From NCBI GenBank assembly GCA_973895155.1, contig OZ316893.1, positions 22,382,001 through 22,446,000 on the forward strand: a DNA stretch of 64,000 nt, read 5' to 3'. The first letter of the stretch is position 1. Every line of letters starts with the position of its first letter. This DNA is from Marsupella aquatica (taxonomy: Eukaryota > Marchantiophyta). Shown piece after piece: positions 55,729 through 64,000 of this stretch. The notes under the pieces are model-generated. The model saw only the letters and a program-made list of their open reading frames with translations, searched no databases and was not told where the DNA came from. The translations under genes were made by a program, and so were the position numbers.

Positions 55729-58365
55729 CTAATGCCTGGCACGCTTGCTAGAGCCGCCCGAATGGGAACGGCCATCCCGCTGCCTTCGAAGCCTGTCATT
55801 GTCCGCTTTGAGGAGCTGGACCTGGTCCAGCAGAGATTCGTTCTCTCGCCTCGCCGCGTCCGTCTCCTCTGCTGCCTCCTGACATGCCTCCTCCAGCTGC
55901 TGGGCGTCGCTCGCCAGTTTACTCGCCAGCTGGTCCTGCTTCTCGGCCTCGGTTTGGAGCCGCGCCATCTCGGCCTGCAGCGTGGCTATCTCCGTCGCGT
56001 CCCGCTGGGCTCGCTCCTCGGCCTCCTCCAGGTCTTTCTGCCAGGTGACAGCTTGTTTCTTCAAACTGTCAATCTGGTTCCGGAGTCGAGTAATCTCGGC
56101 CTCGTTCCCAGCTTTGGCCTGTTCGGCTAGGGCGGTAAGAGCGTACGCCTTTGCTAACAACTCATCGGCGGCTGCAACCTTGGGTCGTAGTTGCAGAAGC
56201 TCAGCCTCTTGAGCCGCCACTTCGTTCTTTAGGTACACGGACTCCTCCCGGTACCGCTCTATCCTCTGAAGGGCCTCCGACTGGGCCCGCCCTGCCTTTA
56301 CGGCGGCAACCAACTCCTGATTGAAGAAACAGGCTACCTTCCGAGCCATGAACTCCCCGGTATCCCGGGCAATTTGATGAGAGAAATCTCCCAGAAGCCC
56401 GTTCAGAAACGTACCCTGTACGAAGAGTTCCGGGTGGTCCAAGTTGTGCCTGTCCGGATTTGGGCACGGGCAGACATCAACACGCGCAGGGGCCGGGGCA
56501 GTGACGTCCAGCCCTGGGGACATAACGTTGGAAGGGGCCGGAGTATCCTCCTGCAGCGATGTCCGGTTCTCCGGAATTGCCACCGGCGGGTCCTTGGGAG
56601 GCCCGGGTTCGGGTAAGACCTCTGCCGTACCAACTTCTGTACTTAGCCCGGCTAGTTGGGTCGCATCAACGGTTGCGACGACCGACCCCTCCGGCGCCTC
56701 CTCGGTTACGATTACAGCTATTTGTGGAGGTGGGGTGGGTGAAGCTGGCGTGTCCACTGGACTTCGGGCCTCGGGTTGGGGCCGTCTCTCCAATGCCGGA
56801 AAAACCCACCTAGCTGGGACCAGCTTTGTAACGTTGAGGCGGGGAAGGGTTCGTCGATCAAACCGGGCATACCACTCAAGAATGATTTCGATGTGGCTAG
56901 CGAAATACGCCTTCCCGCCAATGTACAGCGTCTTCCTTCGCCGCTCCATCTCTTCATGGAATTTCTTAGCGAAGTACGACGCCCACTTCCTAGGTCGATA
57001 GTTCTCGACCTGGATGACCTGGGCGGCGGAGATCTCCCCCCGGGGTTCCATCAAGTGGAGAGCGTACCTCTGGAACTCCAGCCGCTCAGCTATCTCGGGC
57101 ATGAGGCAGGTCCTCATCACGAACCCGTTGTCTACTGATCCCTCTGAGGGAAAACTTGAAGATTGGTACTTGGCCCCCTTGCCCCCGGGAGCCCGTGATT
57201 CGACTCGATGGTCACCTTCGGGTAACCCGAAGATCATCTTGAGCCGTTCTTCTGTGAGGGACATATTCCTTCCCCGCAGCCGAGTCTGTTGACGTACGTC
57301 GTCATAATTCTTGACGAATTCTGTCATGTCCTCCCCGTAGTACCTGCAAGTGTTCCAGGGGAGAGAGGCGAGGTGCTCAAATCCCTGAGTCTTCAGGTAC
57401 ACCGCATGCTTGGGATGGAGGATGTTGCTGTGAACGTTTTCCCCCATGCGATGCATCGTTACCTTGGCTACGGCTACCGTGGCTAACGGTAACCCGGATG
57501 CACTGGCGGATTCCTTTCTCTTCTTTCCCCGTGACTGACTCGGGGAAGGTGATACTTCCCCATCCTCCCGATCGGGCCTGGGGAGTGCCACTGCGGTTGG
57601 TAACGGGCCCGGGGCGGCCACGGTCACCATGTTGTCTGCTGGGGCCGCTCCTGGGGTCAGAGCAGGGGGTGGGGACGGTATAGTGTCGGCCCCCCGAGCG
57701 CTTGTTCCTCTGGGCCGCCTGGTCAAGGGTGGGGTAGCCTCGTCGTCATCGCTAAGATCCACCGCGTTGATGACGGAGCGTACCTGTGCTGGTTGGGTGA
57801 TAGGTGGTGGGGTTTGGCTAGGCTGCGGCTGAGGCTGAAGCTGAGGTTGCATGGGCACGGGTACGGGTACGGGTACGGGTCCGGCTGAGTTGGTCATGTT
57901 GGTTGATGGCCGAGTTCCCATGAAGCTCTGTAGGTGCTGGTAGAAGTTCTCCGAAGCGAGTGCGGACGCCCTTGTCGAACGGTTGGTACTGGACTCGCCG
58001 TTAATGACTGCCCGAACCTGGGCAGGGATGTGGTCGAAGTGATGTCGCTGCAGGTCGATTGTACCCGGGATATTGAAGACCTCGTCCGGAAGCCGAAGCA
58101 ATGCTTCCCAGAACCCGATATATTTGTCTCCGTCAAAGAAGTACCCAGATACCTCGGCTGGTCGGTAAAGCTCGCTCTGAGACGGGTAGTCAAAGTTAAG
58201 GACGTAGTGGTGTCGTCCTGCTAGGCGGATGGCTCTCTCGTATTCGCGTTCGATCTCGTATCGGCGCGGGTTGGCGTGTTTCAATGAATCGGCCAAGTGC
58301 CTTCCGGTAGATAGGAACTGCGTCCAGAATCGAATGGCCGAGCTGGAGAGGATCGTGTGCGACAT
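55729..58365 (-). CDS. Intact 878-codon gag-position ORF
   Basis: ATG at 58365, open to 55729 without interruption. Residues 1-130 are globular (RFWTQFLSTGRHLADSLKHA), followed by a Pro/Gln/Val-rich tract (a PV run encoded by GGGTAC repeats near 57870) and an acidic patch. Residues about 320-520 form a second globular region (MSLTEERLKMIFGLPEGDHR; YRPRKWASYFAKKF), then a proline-rich linker, and from about residue 680 a long coiled coil of Glu/Ala/Gln/Leu-rich heptads ends in a basic tail. There is no zinc knuckle, protease or reverse transcriptase. It starts about 80 bp after an LTR, the usual place of gag. I infer a structural gag-like protein of a non-autonomous element; I do not recognise the family. 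Confidence 0.6.
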   Translation of the reverse strand: MSHTILSSSAIRFWTQFLSTGRHLADSLKHANPRRYEIEREYERAIRLAGRHHYVLNFDYPSQSELYRPAEVSGYFFDGDKYIGFWEALLRLPDEVFNIPGTIDLQRHHFDHIPAQVRAVINGESSTNRSTRASALASENFYQHLQSFMGTRPSTNMTNSAGPVPVPVPVPMQPQLQPQPQPSQTPPPITQPAQVRSVINAVDLSDDDEATPPLTRRPRGTSARGADTIPSPPPALTPGAAPADNMVTVAAPGPLPTAVALPRPDREDGEVSPSPSQSRGKKRKESASASGLPLATVAVAKVTMHRMGENVHSNILHPKHAVYLKTQGFEHLASLPWNTCRYYGEDMTEFVKNYDDVRQQTRLRGRNMSLTEERLKMIFGLPEGDHRVESRAPGGKGAKYQSSSFPSEGSVDNGFVMRTCLMPEIAERLEFQRYALHLMEPRGEISAAQVIQVENYRPRKWASYFAKKFHEEMERRRKTLYIGGKAYFASHIEIILEWYARFDRRTLPRLNVTKLVPARWVFPALERRPQPEARSPVDTPASPTPPPQIAVIVTEEAPEGSVVATVDATQLAGLSTEVGTAEVLPEPGPPKDPPVAIPENRTSLQEDTPAPSNVMSPGLDVTAPAPARVDVCPCPNPDRHNLDHPELFVQGTFLNGLLGDFSHQIARDTGEFMARKVACFFNQELVAAVKAGRAQSEALQRIERYREESVYLKNEVAAQEAELLQLRPKVAAADELLAKAYALTALAEQAKAGNEAEITRLRNQIDSLKKQAVTWQKDLEEAEERAQRDATEIATLQAEMARLQTEAEKQDQLASKLASDAQQLEEACQEAAEETDAARRENESLLDQVQLLKADNDRLRRQRDGRSHSGGSSKRARH

Positions 58366-58445
58366 TCAGAGGAGATAGTAGTGGCGACCTAGAGAGAACG
58401 AGAGAGCTGGGGTCGAAGCTGGCGCGCGGACTGATGGACTGGTGC

Positions 58446-58831
58446 ACTACAAAGGGTTGGCTCCCCTTTTATACTTTAAGGGCTTGTCGATCCCCGACGT
58501 CTCCTCGACGCCCATAGGTTGAACCGCTCACGCTTGTGGTGTACCGGCCACTCCGCCGGTCTGAGTCAGCGTGCGTCAGTGGCCGCTTCCTTAAGTTCGT
58601 TATACGGACCCGAGGGAGGGGCCACTCCATGCTCATAACCCGGGTGTGCGAATAGCGACCCGCCGCCAGCCCGAAGCTGAAGTCCCCCTTATTGCCTAAT
58701 GATGTCCTACCCCTAATGATTACCTAAATACTGTCGTCATGCTAATAATAGCGGCCTAAGACCCACCTAACGCGCGTGCCGAGCGCCGTTAGACTGAATC
58801 ACTCATTAACCACCGTACCGGCGGCGTCACA
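58446..58831 (-). repeat. 5' LTR of the nested element
   Basis: Close match to 33738-34121. Both begin TGTGACGCCGCC on the minus strand and both contain AGGGGAGCCAAC near the other end. Confidence 0.8.
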
Positions 58832-58836
58832 AGGTG

Positions 58837-61599
58837 ACCCTTTGAATCTGAGCGAGAAGCCGCCTTAGAGGCAAAGCTAGCAACCAGTAGGCGGACAGAC
58901 GAGGCTGCATACTTGAAAATGTGATCGCTCTCGAGATTCAAGCCAGTGGCCTTCAATTTGCGTTTGCTCCCTGCATTGCCAACTGCTGAGACCTGCGTTG
59001 GGGTCACGGCTAGCCGGTCATGTATCCGCGTTGGGGTCACGGCCCTGTGAAGTGAAACCAATCCCAGCCTGCACTAAAACAATCAAAACCACGCCGCTAC
59101 GTGAGAAGATATAATTCGGACATCAGCCGCATAATGGCTTCTGCCCAAATGTTGTTCTATGTCAAGCACAATCAATCGGCTTCTTAGCAACAGTTTTGAA
59201 GAGCAAAGATTGGAGACTCGAAGGGAAGAAGAAACAGAGTCATGAAGAACACAAATAAGAAGATGGTTGGAGCAAGACAACAGTTTTATAGGCACTACGG
59301 GGTAAAGCTCACATGGTATGCCAAGCGTTATGGAAGACGATGACTGAAGCAAATGAAGTCAGCAAAAAGTGTGGTCGGCGTGTGGCAGCTCGGGAGCAGC
59401 AGCTGCAACCCAGCTGGGAGGTAACCTTCCAAGAGACTTGTCGGGCTGGCCCGGCTGTGTGTTGTATGGGCTATGAAAGCTATATTGTCCATGCAAGCTA
59501 AAAAAGCGCATTACTTGGTAGTAAATTCCTGGGATTCCAAAGTGATCTTTGAGGGATGTTTGAGTCACTTCAAAATCTCGAGCAATGGGAATAGAACACC
59601 TGCAAGCTATCGCGGTGATTCATGCCACCACAAGTAGAACACCTGCAAGCTATCGCGGTGATTCATGTCAATGCAGTAGGGTTTTAGGGGACAACCATGT
59701 CGTTGATACTTAGCCGAGCTTCAATTTACAGTAGCTACTTTGAACTTGCAAGCCAATCTAAGTTTTCTAAGCTTCAATTTAGCTCCAGTGGTTTCAAACC
59801 AGTAATAGTTTGGACACCTATTGGTTTCGGTGCCTCTTCTTTCCAGTTCTCGACCCACTGAGAATGATTGGGAAAATCATTACCACTCCAGAACAACCTG
59901 ATCCGGAACATGACCAAAATTATTCTCAGTATTCAAGGAGAACCCAAGATCGAGTCAATTTTGTGGAGACCTCCAACTGACACGATAACATGAAATATAT
60001 AAGGTGGCAGCTTGCACGAAGGACTACGTGGGAGAAGGAGGGTTTATCTCCGGATCAGAGGGTTATATTCCCACTGAGAAATGGACAACATCACGTGATT
60101 AGCACTGGTGTGCTGCCGGGACAACCCGGACGAAAGGCAAACGATTGGAGAGGTGGTAACTCAGCTAGAGGAGTTGTGAAAGGGGACCTAAGTATACCAA
60201 GGCAGACAATGGGATTGATACCGCTGATGCATACAGCAAAGAAATGAACTCACCTGAGAGGAGGGAATCATTCATCAGCAGCCCTGGTGCCAGTCTCACC
60301 AAAATGCTCCTGTGATTGTCACGGAGATCGTCACCAATCCTGGATTTTACACTCTTCAAACAAGTCAAATGGTACTCAATAAAAAATTATGTGTAGGAGG
60401 TGCGCAAAGGATTGCAACGCAATGGACATCCACTATTCTTTCTGACTCGCCTTCCTCATGCATGAACCAGATGGGGAAAGCACAACTACGCAGTGTTCTC
60501 ACCTCACAATGGCTGCTTTTTCCCTCGCTTATGTTCCCCCTATCTTGCTCTCATTTCACCACAAGTCTTTTGCCTCGCGCGAAGTAGCAGTAGTAGTAGC
60601 CGTAGCCAGTTTGTTATACAAAAACGCTAGGAAACCAAATGAAGGCACGCATGCAAGTCCTCTAATCCTCTTCCTCCTCCCGGGCCTCCTCCCCCTTGTC
60701 CTCGTACTCAAGTTTGACCTTGACCTTCACCTACTTCCGCTGGTCCCCACCTTGAATGTTCTCGCTGTATTGACTCTAGCAAGCACACAGTCAAGACAAG
60801 AGCTCAGAAGTCCGATTGCGCGAAAGTAGTTGCGGCAGCATGGATGAGACAGGGGATGAGATTGGAGTTATAACTATTGTTACATCCTTATTATACCTCT
60901 GCTTAATCGCAAAGTTGCCTGCCAACGTACATGCTGCCACCTCACATCACTTGATCATTTTCCAAAGATAGGTTACTTTGTTGCAAAATGGATTGCTTGC
61001 AATCTGCAATGAACGAGCTGATGTTCAGAACTTGGTTCAGAAGCTTTCGGTTGCTTTATGGCATCACAATTAGATTGACAAAAAGGGATGCAAAGTAATA
61101 CCTTCGAAGCTTGGGCCTCTGCCGGATTTGCTTCCTGCTCTTTGGCTTTCACCGAGTCCAACCAAGCCAAAACCCTGCATGAGAACATGTACACCAAAAT
61201 TGTCAGCTACAAAAACCCACATTAAAACGGGCAGACCCACAAAAATGCACAAAAACAGAGTCACATCAGATTACGGGCAGACATTGTAACGCAGACTAGC
61301 AAGAGGGTGGCATGCACTTACTTTACCAAGCGAGGAGTCGACGGGGAGTCAAAAGCAATAAGTTGATTGTGTAAGAGCAGAGGATAACACAGGATGCACC
61401 CCGCATGCAGCCCAAAGAAGATACAAGAGCTATGGCGGATCTGAAATTGCACGACCTAAACTGGCAAGCGGGAGTGGGAGAGAGCAAGGGAGAGAGGAAC
61501 GGGGAATTCCTCGCGTGACGAGGCACTGGGAGCGGGGCGAGGAGGATGAGGCAAGGGGAGCTGGTGAGCCTGCTGGTGAGTGAACCCCCGACTGAACCC
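58837..61599. other. Interior of the 14.6-kb element, no supported gene
   Basis: No ORF here shows motifs or splice structure I can support. CGTTGGGGTCACGGC occurs twice (about 58994 and 59028), and a 43-bp unit starting TAGAACACCTGCAAGC is duplicated at 59592-59677. The region may hold the transposase 5' leader or remains of a second gene. Confidence 0.5.
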
Positions 61600-62179
61600 G
61601 TGTGGCCAGCCCCTTGGTACCCCCCGACACCCACCCATGATCACAAGAGCACACAAACCCTAATGCATGTATATACACCAGGCCCCGCACTAGGCCTCAT
61701 ACCTGGCCGTCTGATTAAAGCAAGAATTAATCTGATCCGTCTATGTGGGATGATACCAAGCCCGATACCAAGTTGGCCCCAAAGACCCCCGCCCAATATC
61801 TACTCAATTCCCAAACACGTCTCCCTAAACCCATTTGCCTCAACTTATGGATCACAAACCCTAAACCAAACTTGCCTTAGGATAGCACATAATTAAATGA
61901 TTGATTTAGTACATGGACATGTGTACTAATGAGGTGATGACATGTGGACCAACCATAGAGTGACGCGTGTCCTATGCATTTTGGGTAACCTTGCGTAAAA
62001 TTCTTGTGACACATATTTGATAAGAACCTTATTATTAATATTGTGCCAAATGTATATATGGGGATGTTGCCTACTTTAAAAATTATTATAAAAATTACTT
62101 TGCAATGTATTAAAAATACCCTTGCGTCGTTCGCACGTCCGCCCTGTATTAGTAAGACTGAGGGCCCAGGGGTTCTTAG

Positions 62180-62600
62180 CAGAAATTGGGATACTCATAT
62201 ATGCAAACCTGTTGGAAAAGGAAAACCCATGTTTAGGTTTATGATTTGTGTTAGAGAAGGAGACTGCCGTGTATGGAACAAGGCAGGGCAACAGTTATTT
62301 GGCATGGATGGTGAAGCTTTCCGATGACATTTTACAACCAAGGAGGCTGTTGAGGAATTTTGCAAGGGAATCATGTCATCAAAATGGAACCTAGTGTTGG
62401 GACAAGAACATGATCATCGACAACATGCTAGTTGGAGGTTAATTGCTGCCGAACAAGTAATTGTTTCTCAGAACATAGTTGAAACGGAAGGAACGCAAGA
62501 CGTACAAAACTTGACCTCAGAAGTGAGGAACTTAACTATTAGCAGTTCTGAGATGATAGCTCCAGCTACAAACCTCATGCCCGGGTATGCAACTCCCCTT
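62180..62600 (+). pseudogene. Gene fragment at the right edge of the 14.6-kb insertion
   Basis: An open frame from the insertion edge encodes FRFMICVREGDCRVWNKAG, then a TGA at about 62325, then FTTKEAVEEFCKGIMSSKW and a polar tail to about 62590. The strand-turn-strand text followed by KEAVEEF...SKW is vaguely like a WGR domain, but too short and altered to call. It has no ATG of its own, so the upstream part should lie left of 47603 in the uninterrupted locus; I did not find a matching exon there. Treat it as a decayed gene piece of unknown family. Confidence 0.35.
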
Positions 62601-62603
62601 TTT

Positions 62604-62712
62604 ATAAGGCAAGTTTTTAATTCCTTATAATGGCCTTATATCCAATTGACCATCTTAGATTTCATTTTAGTCTACTAAAGTCTTGTACCTCTGAACTCAA
62701 GGAATCCAAAAA
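62604..62712. repeat. Inverted partner of the 2.5-kb repeat
   Basis: Matches the reverse complement of 2483-2590 over about 100 bp, with AATTCCTTATAATGGCC and CATTTTAGTCTACTAA in common. Confidence 0.65.
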
Positions 62713-62792
62713 TGTAACTTAAAAAAAAAACCAAACATGTTTTGATGTACAAAAAGTTGATCAAAACCAAATTATATGGGTTTTTTTTAATA

Positions 62793-63026
62793 CAGGGGTC
62801 TACAGCCAAACTAGCCAGCTTTTTAGGATTTTTATTAAAATTTTAAAAATCTTTTAATAAAAATTACAACATGTATAGGAATATTTTTTTATTTCATATG
62901 GAAAATGAAGAAAACCAAACCTTTTTTATGACTTGAAAATTTTTTAAAGTGAAAAACCCAGGTTTTTTCAAATTTTAATTATTTTGTATAGCCAACTTTT
63001 TAGTCCATATAAAATGTAGACCCCTG
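62793..63026. mobile_element. 234-bp MITE with 12-bp TIRs
   Basis: Ends CAGGGGTCTACA and TGTAGACCCCTG are exact inverted repeats, and an AT-rich internal palindrome (about 62828-62870) lies near the left end. No clean target duplication is visible. The CAGGG start is common in hAT-type MITEs. Confidence 0.75.
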
Positions 63027-63087
63027 TCTATTATATAAGAGTTGCGTACCCGGGACCTCGTGCAAAGATGTGTCGTGCAGTAATTAT

Positions 63088-63175
63088 GGTTAACAGTTGA
63101 GTAACCACAAGTAGCAATTGAGTAACCGCGGGTAGCAGTTGCGTAAACACAGGTAGCAGTTTAGTAACCATAAAC
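63088..63175. repeat. Tandem repeat, period about 25 bp
   Basis: About four units of GTAGCAGTTGAGTAACCACA with variation. Confidence 0.75.
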
Positions 63176-64000
63176 GGCGACTAAGCGGTTATGTTCGATC
63201 AGTCATTTAGATGACAATTTTGGTAGTTTAGCAGAATAGTTGGAAACTAATAGACCCTGCAGGATAACAATATTTAATCTAGCAATAAGGAAATTAAGGC
63301 AAGGTGTCACTTTTTGCAATAGGTAATTTGATCAAAAGGCAGAGCCAGACTTCCCTTGAGATGGTCAGTGGTTTGTAGAAGTGTTCCCTACTCAACTGTG
63401 AGTAGAATTTTGATGTTAAGTAAAGAAGTTATTATCGCAACCAGGAGACTTTGTTCATGGATGAGTAACAATTGCTAGTTAAGGATGTGAAAAGAGATTG
63501 AGATTGAATACGAGAGTACAAACGAAAAGTGGATGGACAAAACTGAGAAATCTAAGAAGTAAATAGAGGGTTAAGTGAGTCAATTTGATAGATAGTACTT
63601 AGAAAGGAAGTCGTGATTGTTGAAACCACAACCTTGATAAGAATTTATAAAGGAAATGGTAAGTCGGTCAATCATTGACTGCAAGGATGAATGAGGATTA
63701 ACTCACTCAGAGTGAGGACTTTAAGGTATAATACCTTAAGGCCGGAATCAAGCAAACAGACAACTCGTAAGCAGTAGAGTCTGGTTGGAGTTTGTGTGTT
63801 TTGAGGATGACAATCTGGTTGTCATACACCTCCAACATAACGGAGTAATTGTTGAATTGGTATTTTTATTACGAATAGCTTTTCTTGAATTACCCCATTA
63901 CACACGAAATTGATTGATCTCTCTAAGAGTAAATTGATGAGACAATTGGATCTGATAAGATCACAATTCATGGAAGTATGAATCCTAACAACAAGGATAG
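63176..64000. other. Non-coding end of window
   Basis: I see no gene, repeat family or RNA here that I can support. Confidence 0.5.

Larger units (their letters stand above)
54828..58831 (-). mobile_element. Nested 4-kb LTR-type element with one ORF
   Basis: On the minus strand it begins TGTGACGCCGCC and ends GACGTGACA, with AGGTG on both sides (54823-54827 and 58832-58836): the TG...CA ends and 5-bp duplication expected of integrase. It is clearly richer in GC than the DNA around it. The 5' block (58446-58831) is the LTR of the Ty3/gypsy fragment at 33.7 kb, whereas the 3' block (54985-55240) resembles the 2.2-kb insertion at 15-17 kb, so the two ends are not a matching LTR pair. It has no pol. 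Best reading: a non-autonomous, possibly recombinant element. Confidence 0.6.
47604..62171. mobile_element. 14.6-kb TIR transposon with 8-bp target duplication
   Basis: The left end CCCTAGGCCCTCA and right end TGAGGGCCCAGGG are inverted repeats (12 of 13 bases). GTTCTTAG flanks both sides (47596-47603 and 62172-62179). Both ends are homologous to the 978-bp element at 45763. The body contains a minus-strand transposase gene (48538-53219) and, upstream of it, a 4-kb LTR-type insertion (54828-58831); without the latter the element is about 10.6 kb. An 8-bp duplication is typical of hAT, P and Zisupton elements. The region 58837-61600 has no supported gene. Confidence 0.85.

Noticed and set aside
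56444-57001. Long plus-strand open frames opposite the 878-codon ORF
   Set aside because: GC-rich antisense shadows; the minus strand has the ATG, the LTR context and a coherent protein.
1-64000. tRNA, rRNA or organelle DNA
   Set aside because: No cloverleaf-like A/B-box pairs, rRNA text or organelle genes were recognised by eye; a tRNAscan or Rfam run would be decisive.

Overview
This window looks like nuclear DNA of a plant-type (streptophyte-like) eukaryote with a transposon-rich genome. It is AT-rich overall, its coding regions are split by GT-AG introns, and the recognisable genes are mostly from mobile elements: a Ty3/gypsy pol, a Mutator-like transposase with a SWIM finger, a DUF7869-type transposase-like gene and another DDE-type transposase. 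I cannot name the species. I found no rRNA, no convincing tRNA, no CRISPR array and no bacterial operon. At least one gene (9.0-12.9 kb) may belong to the host; almost everything else is mobile or remnant.

Layout. 0-9.0 kb: gene-poor DNA with degenerate repeats, a long near-perfect hairpin and microsatellites. 9.0-12.9 kb: multi-exon gene with an N-terminal SAM domain and a recent in-frame duplication of one exon plus its intron. 13.7-19.2 kb (minus): DUF7869-type gene with three DUF8039-like modules in front, cut by a 2.2-kb insertion. 19.3-20.3 kb: 73-bp tandem repeats and a 330-bp MITE with 8-bp target duplication. 21.2-27.7 kb (plus): five-exon gene encoding a ParB-like domain, a degenerate DNA-methyltransferase-like domain and an FCP1/NIF (HAD) phosphatase-like domain; its first two introns hold 13 copies of a GC-rich palindrome. 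28.2-30.5 kb: remnant of another element with many TCCGAT/ATCGGA half-sites. 30.8-32.5 kb: intact 589-aa orphan ORF. 33.7-37.3 kb (minus): 5'-truncated Ty3/gypsy pol plus LTR. 37.3-45.6 kb: second element with a head-to-head pair, a ParB-like/methyltransferase-like gene (minus) and a Mutator-like transposase (plus), with a different 13-nt palindrome in its introns and intergenic DNA. 45.8-46.7 kb: 978-bp deletion derivative of a TIR transposon. 47.6-62.2 kb: a 14.6-kb relative with TIRs and an 8-bp target duplication, holding a zinc-finger DDE transposase (minus) and a nested 4-kb LTR-type element with an intact 878-aa ORF. 62.2-64 kb: a gene fragment, a small MITE and short repeats.

Main point. 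Two unrelated-looking elements each place a ParB-like/methyltransferase-like gene head to head with a transposase-like gene, and each carries its own family of perfect short palindromes confined to introns and intergenic DNA. Bacterial ParB acts on clustered palindromic parS sites, so these may be transposon-borne ParB-like proteins with their own parS-like sites. The palindromes and splice phases are seen directly; the domain calls come from motif reading; the functional link is inference. Most element genes carry single in-frame stop codons with almost no frameshifts, so these copies look recently silenced, not active.
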